Shown: positions 17,388 through 26,078, counted from the stretch's first letter. The stretch is 64,000 nt of DNA from Streptomyces cinnabarinus (GCF_027270315.1 NZ_CP114413.1:2790001-2854000); one strand, 5' to 3'. Notes: a model not told the origin generated them from the sequence alone. Translations and numbers: made by a program.

Positions 17388-18550
17388 CCCCCGTGACCCC
17401 GGTGCCCCCCGTGACCCGTAAGCGCGCCTGGACCGCGCTCCTGAGCGCACTGGTCCTCGCCGTACTGACCGGGCTGCTGCTGCCCGGACCGGCTGTCGCC
17501 GAGGGCACCTCGGGCGAGTCGGTCGCCCATATCGACGCCGTGACCGAGGGCGACGGCCCCCGCACCCCCGACATCATCGCCACCAGCGCCGACAACGCGG
17601 TCGTGGCCTGGCGCGAGGGCACCGTCCCCGGCAAGGTCGATCAGGGATACATCCGGTACGCGTACACCACCGACGGCGGCGCGAGCTGGACCCACCCGAA
17701 GGTGCTCGCCCAGGAGACCAGCGAGTACACCTGGCACTACGTGATCCTCTACCAGTCGGGCAACGAGCTCTTCGCCTACATGGGCCGCACCAAGGCCGCG
17801 AGCGACAACAAGAACGGCCTGCCGATCGACGCCATCGTCGTCAAGCGCAGCACCGACGAGGGCCACACCTGGCAGGACTACCCCGTCACCATGCCGCTCG
17901 ACCTCCCGGACACCGGCGCGGACGAGGGCTTCGCCAACCTCATCATCGCCGGGCGCCCGACCAAGCTGGCCAGCGGCAAGCACGTCATCCCCTTCTGGGC
18001 CTCCAACCGGGAGAACGGCGTGCTGATCTCCTCGGACCTGAAGACCTGGACGGCCGGTGGCGTCGTACCGGACCCGAGCGGGCTCAAGCCCGGCGAGTCG
18101 CAGGTTGCGGTCTCCCAGGACGACCCGAACAAGCTCGTCATGGTCGCCCGCAGTGACGCGGCCTACACCCGCGCCGCCACCGCCACCAGCTCCGACGGCG
18201 GACTGACCTGGACGCCCTTCACGCTCGACAACAACATCCCGAGCTACAACGTGAAGGTCCAGTTCATCAAGGACAGCACCGGCCGGTACCTCTCGATCTA
18301 CAACACGGCCACCAACCGCGACGTCCTGAACTACAAGACCAAGCGGGCCGGAGCGGCCTGGAACGCGGGCCGTCAATTCGCCAACGGCTCGGCAGCCGAC
18401 GAGGACCCCGACCAGGCGGGCACCACCGGCAAGGGCTGGGACACCTACGCCATGGCCGACGAGTACGCGCCCGGCAAGTTCTACGTGGCGTGGGAGTTCG
18501 ACACCTCCCGCATCAAGGTGAACAGGCTGGACATCTCGGACGCCCCCTGA
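17375..18550 (+). CDS. Secreted BNR-repeat (sialidase-like) protein
   Basis: 391 residues from ATG 17375, with AAGGA six bases upstream and inside the lectin gene; GTG codons a few triplets later are alternatives. After a signal peptide (VTRKRAW..., cleavage near AVA-EG) comes a predicted six-bladed propeller with three Asp boxes: TTDGGASW, STDEGHTW and SSDGGLTW. That is the sialidase/BNR fold. I do not see the full arginine triad of true sialidases, so it may be another exo-glycosidase or a carbohydrate-binding propeller. With the two lectins it forms a secreted glycan-targeting set. Confidence 0.82.
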   Translation: MAVVTPVTPVPPVTRKRAWTALLSALVLAVLTGLLLPGPAVAEGTSGESVAHIDAVTEGDGPRTPDIIATSADNAVVAWREGTVPGKVDQGYIRYAYTTDGGASWTHPKVLAQETSEYTWHYVILYQSGNELFAYMGRTKAASDNKNGLPIDAIVVKRSTDEGHTWQDYPVTMPLDLPDTGADEGFANLIIAGRPTKLASGKHVIPFWASNRENGVLISSDLKTWTAGGVVPDPSGLKPGESQVAVSQDDPNKLVMVARSDAAYTRAATATSSDGGLTWTPFTLDNNIPSYNVKVQFIKDSTGRYLSIYNTATNRDVLNYKTKRAGAAWNAGRQFANGSAADEDPDQAGTTGKGWDTYAMADEYAPGKFYVAWEFDTSRIKVNRLDISDAP

Positions 18551-18568
18551 TCCACGCGCACCTTCCCC

Positions 18569-18607
18569 GCCGTACCCCCCGGTCGCTCCTCGGCCGGGGG
18601 GTACGGC
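18569..18607. terminator. Strong stem-loop terminator
   Basis: Perfect 14-bp arms (gccgtaccccccgg and its complement) with an 11-base loop, directly after the BNR gene and 46 bp before the next start. Confidence 0.85.
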
Positions 18608-18652
18608 AGCATGGGCCGCCGAAACGTCCGTACGACCGGAAGGCCCCTGCCG

Positions 18653-19303
18653 ATGACCCCGGCCCCCAAGCCCGAGATCCTGGCCGCGTTCGAGGCGGCG
18701 AAGGGGTTCATGCCGGTCGGTGAGGGCCTGGCCCTGTACGCGGCGGCGGTGGAGGCGGGCGGGCTCGGCCTGCCCCTCCTGGAGGTCGGCACCTACTGCG
18801 GACGCTCCACCCTCCTCCTCGCCGACGCGGCCCGCGCGGCCGGTGTGACGGCTCTCACGGTCGACCACCACCGCGGCAGCGAGGAGCAGCAGCCGGGCTG
18901 GGAGTACCACGACCCCGAGACGGTCGACCCCGAGCTCGGCCTGATGGACACGCTGCCGACGTTCCGCAGGACGCTGCACAAGGCGGGCCTGGAGGAGCAC
19001 GTGATCGCCCTGGTCGGCCGCTCACCGCAGGTCGCCCGCGTCTGGGCCGCACCCCTGGCCCTGGTCTTCATCGACGGCGGCCACACCGACGAGCACGCCA
19101 CCGCCGACTACGAGGGCTGGGCCCCCCATGTGGCCGAAGGCGGCCTCCTCGTGATCCACGACGTCTTCCCTGACCCGGCGGACGAGTTCACCGGCCAGGC
19201 CCCGTACCGCATCTACCTGCGCGCGCTGGAGTCGGGCGCCTTCGAGGAGATCTCCGTCACGGACTCCCTGCGCGTGCTGCGGCGAACGGGGGCGGGGATC
19301 TGA
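18653..19303 (+). CDS. Class I SAM-dependent methyltransferase (Methyltransf_24 type)
   Basis: 216 residues from ATG 18653; GGAAGG lies about eight bases upstream. The SAM-binding start LLEVGTYCGRSTLLLA, the acidic strand LTVDHH and LVFIDGGHTDEHATADYEGW are typical of Methyltransf_24 proteins, many of which modify secondary metabolites or cell-surface sugars. Substrate cannot be told. It lies alone between a terminator and the amidase gene, whose start is 22 bp downstream, so they may share a transcript. Confidence 0.83.
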   Translation: MTPAPKPEILAAFEAAKGFMPVGEGLALYAAAVEAGGLGLPLLEVGTYCGRSTLLLADAARAAGVTALTVDHHRGSEEQQPGWEYHDPETVDPELGLMDTLPTFRRTLHKAGLEEHVIALVGRSPQVARVWAAPLALVFIDGGHTDEHATADYEGWAPHVAEGGLLVIHDVFPDPADEFTGQAPYRIYLRALESGAFEEISVTDSLRVLRRTGAGI

Positions 19304-19325
19304 GGGCGCGGTTAGAGTCGCAGAC

Positions 19326-20273
19326 GTGTCGTACGTAGGACCGGACTTCGATCCGCAGCCCCGCCGCCCCCGTCGCAGCCCCCTCACCGTGGCGCTCGTC
19401 GCGCTCGTGCCGGGCGCGCTGCTCGGATGGGTGGCGTACGAGGCGCTCGGCGGCTCGGACGACGGAGGCGGCTCGGACAAGGCGGCCGTGGGGACACCGA
19501 CGGCCTCGTCGCCGCCCGCGACCGGCGACGCCAAGGAGCCGAGCCCCTCGGACTCCCCGGAGGAGTCCCCGAAGGACTCCCTGGAGCCCACCGCCTCCGG
19601 CCCCCTCAAGGGCAAGGTCGTCGTCATCGACCCGGGGCACAACCCGAGCAACTTCCAGCACACCGCCGAGATCAACCGCAAGGTGGACATCGGCACCGGG
19701 TTCAAGGAGTGCGACACCACCGGCACGGCCACGAACTCCGGTTACACGGAGGCCAAGTTCACCCTGGACGTCGCCCACCGCATGCGCACGCTGCTGGAGA
19801 AGCAGGGCGCCACGGTCGAACTGACCCAGGACGGGGACCGTTCGTACGGCCCCTGCATCGACGAGCGGGCGCGCATCGGCAACAAGGCCGAGGCCGACGC
19901 GGTCGTCTCGATCCACGCCGACGGCGCCGGTACCGGCAACCGCGGCTTCCACGTCATCCTCCCCGGCCCGGTGAACTCCGGTGCCGCCGACACCCGTCCG
20001 ATCGTCGCCCCCTCGCGCGACCTCGGTGAACGCATCGCGGGCAACTTCGTCAGGGCCACCGGAAGCGCGCCCTCCAACTACGTGGGCGACGGCACCGGTC
20101 TCGTCACGCGTAAGGATCTCGGCGGTCTCAATCTGTCAACGGTTCCCAAGGTGTTCATCGAGTGCGGCAACATGCGCGATAGCAAGGACGCGGCACAGCT
20201 GACCAGCGGTGCCTGGCGACAGAAGGCGGCGCAAGGGATCTCTGACGGAATCGTGAGTTTTCTGCGCGGGTAG
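19326..20273 (+). CDS. N-acetylmuramoyl-L-alanine amidase (Amidase_3), membrane-anchored
   Basis: 315 residues from GTG 19326. The N terminus is cytoplasmic (basic PRRPRRS), then one transmembrane helix or uncleaved signal (TVALVALVPGALLGWVAY), then a Ser/Pro/Glu linker and the catalytic domain. Zinc and catalytic residues appear in DPGHNPS, the Glu of GYTEAKF, SIHADGAG and the IECGNMRD glutamate. It should cleave the stem peptide from muramic acid during cell-wall turnover or sporulation. Confidence 0.92.
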   Translation: MSYVGPDFDPQPRRPRRSPLTVALVALVPGALLGWVAYEALGGSDDGGGSDKAAVGTPTASSPPATGDAKEPSPSDSPEESPKDSLEPTASGPLKGKVVVIDPGHNPSNFQHTAEINRKVDIGTGFKECDTTGTATNSGYTEAKFTLDVAHRMRTLLEKQGATVELTQDGDRSYGPCIDERARIGNKAEADAVVSIHADGAGTGNRGFHVILPGPVNSGAADTRPIVAPSRDLGERIAGNFVRATGSAPSNYVGDGTGLVTRKDLGGLNLSTVPKVFIECGNMRDSKDAAQLTSGAWRQKAAQGISDGIVSFLRG

Positions 20274-20305
20274 TGATCAGCACACTGATCCCGGCGGACA
20301 GCCTG

Positions 20306-20336
20306 ATCGTTCGAACGATAGGGTCGTTCCTACGAT
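20306..20336. promoter_or_regulatory. Two tandem operator-like palindromes before the DUF5336 gene
   Basis: atcgttcgaacgat (20306-20319) is a perfect 14-bp palindrome and gtcgttcctacgat (20323-20336) an imperfect copy, 17 bp apart centre to centre. The second ends in tacgat, a fair -10 hexamer, so a repressor bound here would cover the promoter. Confidence 0.6.
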
Positions 20337-20434
20337 GAGGGGCCACCCCTGCGCTTCACACCGGGGCCTGAGGGCGACATGGTGACAGCGACGCCTCCAC
20401 TGATGACGAGACGACTGAACTGAAGGACCTTGAA

Positions 20435-21259
20435 GTGAATATCCGCTCCCTCACTAGAGGCGACGGCGTGGTGATCGGAGCAGCGGTGTTGCTCTTCGTC
20501 GCGTCGTTCCTCGACACCTACGGTGGCGACAGCAGCAGCATTCCCAGCGCCTGGGACAACCTCGGCATGCTGATGAGCATGTACGTCGCCGGCATCGCGG
20601 GCGCAGTCCTGATCGTCGTGGCCCGCGCGCTGCCGCAGCCCCGCAAGGTCGTTGGCCTCGACCTGGGCCAGCTCGGCGTCGCGCTGACGGTCTTCGCCGC
20701 CTGGACCTCGTTCTGGACGATCATCGACCCGGCGGGTTCGATCGACACGGACGGCTTCGACGTCGAGGTGGGCGCCGGTCTCATCCTCGGCCTGATCGCC
20801 GCCCTCCTGCTGGCGGGTGCCGCCGTGGCGTCCCCGCTGCTGCCCGCCCTCCAGGGCGCCCTCCTGCCGGCCCCCGGCCCCGCGGCCCCGCAGCCGTACG
20901 GCGGGCAGCCGCAGGGCGGTTACGGGTACCCGGGTGCCCAGCAGCCGCAGGCGCCGCAGCCGGGGCAGCCGTTCGGCGGTCAGCCGCAGGGCGGTCCGCA
21001 GCCGTTCGGCGGCCAGCCGCAGGGCGGTCAGCCGCAGGCGCCCGCGCCGCAGCCCGGCGGGGACTTCTCCCCGTTCTGGTTCGCCGTGCCGGTGGCCCGT
21101 CCGCTGTTCGCGGAGGACGGTTCGCCCACGCCGATCGCCGAACTGGCGCCCGGCACCTGGTACCTGGCCGTGGAGCAGCGCGGCCCGCAGCTCATCGCGC
21201 AGACGCAGGACGGTCGTCGCGGTGTGCTCCAGGACACCAGCGGCATCCAGCGCGGCTGA
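20435..21259 (+). CDS. DUF5336-type membrane protein with Pro/Gln/Gly-rich tail
   Basis: 274 residues from GTG 20435, preceded by AAGGA. Four hydrophobic helices fill residues 8-140. Then comes a low-complexity stretch of repeated PFGGQPQGG units (about 150-210), and a 65-residue C-terminal globular part (FWFAVPVARPLFAEDGSP, WYLAVEQRGPQLIAQTQDG). The Pro/Gln tail resembles linkers that mediate protein contact at the membrane. The function is unknown. A terminator follows at 21289-21318. Confidence 0.75.
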   Translation: MNIRSLTRGDGVVIGAAVLLFVASFLDTYGGDSSSIPSAWDNLGMLMSMYVAGIAGAVLIVVARALPQPRKVVGLDLGQLGVALTVFAAWTSFWTIIDPAGSIDTDGFDVEVGAGLILGLIAALLLAGAAVASPLLPALQGALLPAPGPAAPQPYGGQPQGGYGYPGAQQPQAPQPGQPFGGQPQGGPQPFGGQPQGGQPQAPAPQPGGDFSPFWFAVPVARPLFAEDGSPTPIAELAPGTWYLAVEQRGPQLIAQTQDGRRGVLQDTSGIQRG

Positions 21260-21288
21260 TCCGCGGCAGAGACACAGCAGTCGTACGA

Positions 21289-21318
21289 CGGCCCCTCACC
21301 CTTCCCGGTGAGGGGCCG
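21289..21318. terminator. Stem-loop terminator
   Basis: cggcccctcacc and its perfect complement form a 12-bp stem with a six-base loop, 30 bp after the DUF5336 stop. Confidence 0.8.
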
Positions 21319-21342
21319 TTGTCGTACAGTCGCCTCCCTTGG

Positions 21343-21357
21343 CTGACGCACCGTCAG
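21343..21357. promoter_or_regulatory. 15-bp palindrome CTGAYRNNNCRTCAG, copy 2
   Basis: ctgacgcaccgtcag, whose last two bases are part of the AGGAGG ribosome-binding site of the LLM gene. Binding here would block initiation or sit at the transcription start of a short-leader mRNA. Confidence 0.6.
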
Positions 21358-21366
21358 GAGGCAGGT

Positions 21367-22371
21367 ATGCGGCTCGGTCTCGCGCTCGGATACTGGGGGC
21401 GTGGCCCCTCCCCGGAGCATCTGCCGCTGGCCCAGGAGGCGGAGCGGCTCGGGTACGACTCCGTGTGGACCGCCGAGAGTTGGGGGTCCGACGCCTTCAC
21501 CCCGCTCACCTGGATCGCGGCGCACACCTCAAGGATCAAGCTGGGCACGGCGGTTGCCCAGATGGCGGCCCGGTCGCCGACGACCACGGCCATGCACGCC
21601 CTCACCCTCGACCATCTCTCCGGCGGGCGCATGCTGCTCGGCCTCGGCCTGTCGGGCCCGCAGGTCGTCGAGGGCTGGTACGGCCGCCCGTTCCCGAAGT
21701 CGCCGCTCACCGCGACCCGCGAGTACGTCGATGTCGTACGGCAAGTCCTGGGGCGGCAGGCCCCCGTCGCGCTCGACGGCCGCTTCCACCCCCTCCCCTA
21801 CCGCGGCGACGACGCCACCGGGCTCGGAAAACCCCTCAAGCCCATCACCCACCCCCTGCGCCCCGCACTCCCCGTCCTCCTCGGCGCGGAGGGCCCGAAG
21901 AACGTCGCTCAGACCACGCGGATCGCCGACGGCTGGCTCCCGCTGTACTGGTCGCCCGGCCGTCCGGACGCGTACGCGCTGCCCGGTCTCCCGCCGGGGT
22001 TCCTGGTCGCTCCGATGGCCCAGGTCCGCCTCTGCGACGACGTGTCCGAAGGGCTCCTGCCCGTGAAGACCATGCTCGGCTTCTACATCGGCGGCATGGG
22101 CCACGCGTCCCGCAACTTCCACGCCGACCTGATGGCCCGCATGGGGTACGAAGGGGAAGCCCGGCGGATCCAGCAACTGTTCCTGGAGGGCCGCCGACAG
22201 GAGGCCGTACTGGCCGTCCCGGACGCCTTCGCCGACGAGATCTCCCTTGTCGGGCCGCGCGAACGCATCGCCGAGCGGCTGGAGTTGTGGCGCAAGGGCC
22301 CGGTGACCGACCTGCTGGCGCTGGCCCCGGACCCACGGACCCTGCGGGTGCTCGCCGAGCTCAACGGGTGA
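21367..22371 (+). CDS. LLM-class (F420-dependent) oxidoreductase
   Basis: 334 residues from ATG 21367, five bases after AGGAGG. The luciferase-like TIM barrel is shown by MRLGLALGYWG, GYDSVWTAESWGSDAF, TAVAQMAARSPT and LSGGRMLLGLGLSGPQVVEGWYG. The last is typical of F420-dependent enzymes rather than FMN monooxygenases. It should carry out hydride transfer with coenzyme F420. KstR-regulated LLM enzymes exist in mycobacteria, and the 15-bp palindrome shared with the P450 and MaoC promoters suggests a lipid or steroid role. That is inference. Confidence 0.88.
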   Translation: MRLGLALGYWGRGPSPEHLPLAQEAERLGYDSVWTAESWGSDAFTPLTWIAAHTSRIKLGTAVAQMAARSPTTTAMHALTLDHLSGGRMLLGLGLSGPQVVEGWYGRPFPKSPLTATREYVDVVRQVLGRQAPVALDGRFHPLPYRGDDATGLGKPLKPITHPLRPALPVLLGAEGPKNVAQTTRIADGWLPLYWSPGRPDAYALPGLPPGFLVAPMAQVRLCDDVSEGLLPVKTMLGFYIGGMGHASRNFHADLMARMGYEGEARRIQQLFLEGRRQEAVLAVPDAFADEISLVGPRERIAERLELWRKGPVTDLLALAPDPRTLRVLAELNG

Positions 22372-22411
22372 ACCCGGGTTTGGTTCACGGCCGATGGGCT
22401 ACCCGTCGGTC

Positions 22412-22705
22412 ATGTCCCCTCGATATCGCAACGGTGCCAACCAGGCCGGCACGGTCATCGCGATCGTCGCCGATGTCATGGCCTTCGTCCTGGGCCTGTG
22501 GATCCTGATGTACCTGCTGGACGCTAACCGCGCGAACGACTTCGTGCAGTTCGTGCACGACGTGGCCCGCTGGCTGGCGGGCTGGTCCCACGACCTGTTC
22601 ACCTTCGACGCGGCGTGGGCCAGGGTCGTGGCGGGGTACGGACTCGCCGCGGTGGTGTACCTGTTCGTCGGGCACGCCATAGCGAACCGGGTGCACCGCC
22701 ACTGA
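22412..22705 (+). CDS. Small membrane protein, two transmembrane helices, unknown function
   Basis: 97 residues from ATG 22412; an in-frame ATG at 22394 would add six residues. Two hydrophobic helices (TVIAIVADVMAFVLGLWIL and VVAGYGLAAVVYLFVGHAI) flank an amphipathic middle with Trp and Asp (ARWLAGWSHDLFTFDAAW). The C terminus is basic (NRVHRH). It lies 40 bp after the LLM gene and its stop is two bases from the stop of the leftward toroid-protein gene. Confidence 0.7.
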   Translation: MSPRYRNGANQAGTVIAIVADVMAFVLGLWILMYLLDANRANDFVQFVHDVARWLAGWSHDLFTFDAAWARVVAGYGLAAVVYLFVGHAIANRVHRH

Positions 22706-22707
22706 GG

Positions 22708-23778
22708 TCACAGGCAGCAGTCGGGGTCTAGGCCGGTGGGCAGGTGCTCCCCGCCGAAGACCTGGCAGGTCGCCTCGTGACCGCCCAGCGCCGCGACCGC
22801 GAGCAGCAGGGAGCCCGCCGTCCAGGCCGTCAGTTCCTGCGGCCAGATCGCCCGGTCCTCGAAGACGTAGCCCGTCCAGTACAGGCCGGTCTCCTCGTCG
22901 CGCAGGTGCTGGATCGACTGGAGGATGTCCAGCGCCCGGTCGGACTCGCCCATCGCCCACAGGGCCAGGGCGAGTTCGGCCGACTCCCCGCCGGTGACCC
23001 ACGGGTTGGGGACGACGCAGCGCACGCCGAGGCCGGGGACGACGAAGCGGTCCCAGGACTCCTCGATGCGGGTCTTGGCCTCCGCGCCGATCAGCGCGCC
23101 GCCCAGCACCGGGTAGTACCAGTCCATCGAGTAGCGGTCCTTGTCCAGGAACCGCTCGGGGTGGCGGCGGATGGCGTGGCGCAGGGCTCCGGCGGCCAAC
23201 TCCCAGTCGGGTTGGGGCTCTTCGCGCTGCTCCGCGATGGCGAGCGCGCAGCGCAGGGCGTGGTGGATCGAGGAGGAGCCGGTCAGCAGCGCGTCCGTCG
23301 TGGGCGTGCCGTCGTCGTCTCGGCGCCAGCCGATCTGACCGTCCGGCTGCTGGAGCCGCAGCACGAACTCGATGGCCGCGTAGACGGCCGGCCACATGCG
23401 GTCCAGGAAGGTGTCGTCGCCCGTGGAGAGGTAGTGGTGCCACACGCCCACGGCTATGTAGGCGACGAAGTTCGTCTCCCGGCCGCGGTCGGTGACGTCG
23501 TCGAAGGCGCCGTCCGCGTAGGCCGCGTACCAGGAGCCGTCCTCGTTCTGGTGGCGGGCGAGCCACTCGTAGGCCCGCTCGGCGGCGGCGTGTTCACCGG
23601 CCGCGTCCAGGCCCATGGCGGCCTCGACATGGTCCCAGGGGTCCAGGTGGTGGCCCCGGAACCACGGGATCGCGCCGTCCTCCCGCTGCACGCCGAGCAG
23701 TCCGGCGACGGTCGCGGCGGCCTGCTCGGCGGTCAGGACCCCGGGCAGGACCAGGTGTTCCGTCCGGGGAGTGGTCAC
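22708..23778 (-). CDS. Alpha/alpha-toroid protein (prenyltransferase/squalene-cyclase-like)
   Basis: 356 residues; GTG 23778 overlaps the methyltransferase stop (GTGA). Repeated helical hairpins with turn motifs (VQREDGAIPWF, QNEDGSWYAAY, QQPDGQIGW, DEETGLYWTGY) indicate an alpha6/alpha6 toroid as in squalene cyclases and glycosyl hydrolases of the six-hairpin type. I see no DxDD cyclase motif, so cyclase activity is doubtful. A role in modifying or trimming a glycoconjugate made by the neighbouring glycosyltransferase is as likely. Last gene of a three-gene overlapping operon. The C-terminal DPDCCL is unusual. Confidence 0.75.
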   Translation of the reverse strand: MTTPRTEHLVLPGVLTAEQAAATVAGLLGVQREDGAIPWFRGHHLDPWDHVEAAMGLDAAGEHAAAERAYEWLARHQNEDGSWYAAYADGAFDDVTDRGRETNFVAYIAVGVWHHYLSTGDDTFLDRMWPAVYAAIEFVLRLQQPDGQIGWRRDDDGTPTTDALLTGSSSIHHALRCALAIAEQREEPQPDWELAAGALRHAIRRHPERFLDKDRYSMDWYYPVLGGALIGAEAKTRIEESWDRFVVPGLGVRCVVPNPWVTGGESAELALALWAMGESDRALDILQSIQHLRDEETGLYWTGYVFEDRAIWPQELTAWTAGSLLLAVAALGGHEATCQVFGGEHLPTGLDPDCCL

Positions 23779-24518
23779 TTGGCGGCCGCCTCGGACACCC
23801 GCGGCAGGTGCGGCTTGGTCGCGTACGCCACGAAGCTCTTGCCGATCAGCGGGTTCAGCGCCTGCTCGGCGACCCGGGTGGCCAGCGGCTTCTTCATGAT
23901 GTCCCAGACCAGCAGCTTGTGGTACGCCTTCACCGGCAGCGCCTTGTCGTTGTCGACGCCGAACGCGCACTTCAGCCACCAGTACGGCGAGTGCAGGGCG
24001 TGGGCGTGGTGGGTGCCGTACGGCCGCAGCCCGGCTTCCCTGATCTTCGCGAGGAGTTCGTCCGCCTTGTAGATGCGGATGTGGCCGCCCTCGACCTCGT
24101 GGTAGGCGTCGGACAGGGCCCAGCAGACCTTCTCGGGGCCGTAGCGCGGGACGGTGACGGCGATCCGGCCGCCGGGCTTGAGCACCCGGACCATCTCGGC
24201 GAGCACGCCCTTGTCGTCGGGGATGTGCTCCATGACCTCGGAGATGATGACGACGTCGAAGGACTCGTCGGGGAAGGGCAGCGCGAGCGCGTCGCCCTCC
24301 ATGGCCGTCGCGGTGGCCCCTTCCGGCGCCTCGCCGGCCTCCTTCATCGCCGCGAACCACTTCGCGACCTCGCGGATCTCGTCGGCGTTCTGGTCCAGCG
24401 CGACGACCTGGGCGCCGCGCCGGTAGCACTCGAAGGCGTGCCGGCCGGCACCGCAGCCGAGGTCCAGGACTCGGTCGCCCGGGGCGAGCGGGAACCGGGA
24501 GAAGTCGACGGTCAGCAC
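23775..24518 (-). CDS. Class I SAM-dependent methyltransferase (Methyltransf_11 type)
   Basis: 247 residues from GTG 24518. SAM motifs are VLDLGCGAGRHAFECYRRG (I), VVALDQNADEI (II), FDVVIISEVMEHI (post II) and VLKPGGRIAVTVPRYGPEKV (III). The Arg/Lys-rich second half contains WWLKCAFG and may contact a polar or membrane-linked substrate. It overlaps both neighbours (seven bases with the glycosyltransferase, four with the toroid gene), which argues for one complex or pathway. Confidence 0.87.
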   Translation of the reverse strand: MLTVDFSRFPLAPGDRVLDLGCGAGRHAFECYRRGAQVVALDQNADEIREVAKWFAAMKEAGEAPEGATATAMEGDALALPFPDESFDVVIISEVMEHIPDDKGVLAEMVRVLKPGGRIAVTVPRYGPEKVCWALSDAYHEVEGGHIRIYKADELLAKIREAGLRPYGTHHAHALHSPYWWLKCAFGVDNDKALPVKAYHKLLVWDIMKKPLATRVAEQALNPLIGKSFVAYATKPHLPRVSEAAAK

Positions 24519-25906
24519 GTGGCCCTGCTTTCGGAGCTTTCGGAGTAGGAACCTTCTGGGGCCGCGGAGCGGCCGGGAGTCCGCAGCGTGGGGCGCTCGG
24601 GGGCCGGGACGGCCGCGGAGCGGGCGATGGCCTCGCGGTACCGGAACACCGTGCCCTCCGCCGCCTTCGCCCAGGTGAAGTTCGCCAGTACGCGCTCACG
24701 GCCGGCCCGGCCCAGGCGTGCCCTCAGCTCGGCGTCGCCCAGGAGCCGGCTCAGCCCCGCGGCCAGCGCGCCCGCGTCGCCGGTCGGCACCGCCAGGCAC
24801 GTCTCGCCGTCCCGTCCGGCCACCTCCGGGATCGCGCCGCCGGTGGTGGCGACCAGGGGCGTGCCCGTGGCCATGGCCTCGGCGGCGGGCAGGGAGAACC
24901 CTTCGTACAGCGACGGCACGCAGGCGACCTCGGCCGAGCGGACCAGGTCGACCAGTTCGGCGTCGGAGATGCCCTTGACGAACTCGACGGCACCTTCGAG
25001 GCCGTAGCGCTCGACGCACTGCGCGACCGGGCCCTCGGTGGGCTTCTTGCCCACGACGACGAGGTGGGCGTCGGGGTGTTCGGTGCGGACCTTGGCGAGC
25101 GCCTCGACGAGGAAGACGAGCCCCTTGAGGGGGACGTCGGCGCTGGAGGTGGTCACGATCCGGCCGGGTATCCGCGGCACGGAGGGATCCGGCGCGAACA
25201 GATCGGTGTCGGCGCCGATATGGACGACGTGAATCCTGTCCTCGCGCACTCCGAGATGCTCCACGATCTCCGAGCGGGACGTGCCGGAGACGGTGAGGAC
25301 GGAGGGCAGGCGGCGCGCGACGCGCTTCTGCATGCGGGTGAAGGCGTACCAGCGGCGCACCGAGTAGCGGCGCTGCCAGCCCTCGGCCGCGTCCAGCTCC
25401 AGCTGCCGGTCGACGGTGATGGGGTGGTGGATGGTGGTGACGAGGGGGGCGCCCACGTCGCCCAACAGGCCGTAGCCGAGCGTCTGGTTGTCGTGGACGA
25501 CGTCGAACTCGCCGCGCCGGGCGCGCAGATGGCGGCGGGCGCGCAGCGAGAAGGTCAGCGGCTCGGGGAAGCCGCCGGTCCACATGGTCGCCACTTCGAG
25601 GGCGTCGACCCAGTCGCGGTACTCGTCCCGCTTGGGGGTGCGAAAGGGGTCCGGGGAGCGGTACAGGTCCAGGCTCGCCAGCTCGGTGAGGGGAACGCCC
25701 TCGTCGAGGACCGGGTAGGGCTGGGCGCCGATGACCTCGACCCGGTGACCGAGGCGGGCCAGCTCGCGGGAGAGATGGCGGACGTAGACGCCCTGGCCGC
25801 CGCAGAACGGGTTCCCTTTGTAGGTGAGAAGCGCGATGTCGAGCGGTCGCTCGCCGTCCGCGGCGGGCTCCTTGGGGGAACCCGTCCGACTGGCCTCAGC
25901 GGTCAC
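24512..25906 (-). CDS. GT4-family glycosyltransferase
   Basis: 464 residues from GTG 25906. The N-terminal GT-B domain begins ALLTYKGNPFCGGQGVYVRHLSREL, with the Gly-Gly loop that binds the nucleotide sugar; the C-terminal domain holds the E-x7-E motif in EGFSLPAAEAMATGTPLVAT. It should transfer a hexose from a nucleotide sugar to an unknown acceptor in the cytosol. First gene of the operon. Its promoter region is shared with the divergent kstR gene and contains a KstR-type operator 55 bp upstream, so the operon may be KstR-controlled. Confidence 0.88.
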   Translation of the reverse strand: MTAEASRTGSPKEPAADGERPLDIALLTYKGNPFCGGQGVYVRHLSRELARLGHRVEVIGAQPYPVLDEGVPLTELASLDLYRSPDPFRTPKRDEYRDWVDALEVATMWTGGFPEPLTFSLRARRHLRARRGEFDVVHDNQTLGYGLLGDVGAPLVTTIHHPITVDRQLELDAAEGWQRRYSVRRWYAFTRMQKRVARRLPSVLTVSGTSRSEIVEHLGVREDRIHVVHIGADTDLFAPDPSVPRIPGRIVTTSSADVPLKGLVFLVEALAKVRTEHPDAHLVVVGKKPTEGPVAQCVERYGLEGAVEFVKGISDAELVDLVRSAEVACVPSLYEGFSLPAAEAMATGTPLVATTGGAIPEVAGRDGETCLAVPTGDAGALAAGLSRLLGDAELRARLGRAGRERVLANFTWAKAAEGTVFRYREAIARSAAVPAPERPTLRTPGRSAAPEGSYSESSESRATC

Positions 25907-25960
25907 TCCGGGCCCCCTTCTCCCTGCACTGTCCCGCGAGATTACGACGGGACGCTAATC

Positions 25961-25974
25961 TAGAACAAGTTACA
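25961..25974. promoter_or_regulatory. KstR-type operator, kstR / glycosyltransferase intergenic
   Basis: tagaacaagttaca matches TNNAACNNGTTNNA at every fixed position. Autoregulation of kstR is the rule in mycobacteria. Two further inverted repeats follow in the kstR leader: ctaccggcaggtag at 26002-26015, and ggcgtga paired with tcacgcc at 26020-26050. Confidence 0.8.
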
Positions 25975-26078
25975 GACTTGATCGTTCAAGAGGCTCCGAA
26001 TCTACCGGCAGGTAGAGACGGCGTGAGCAGTGGATCAGGTGATTCACGCCACGGTCGGGCCACGGTGAGGGGAACAAG

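Noticed and set aside
22708..23778. Functional squalene-hopene cyclase
   Set aside because: It is about half the usual cyclase length and lacks a DxDD motif.
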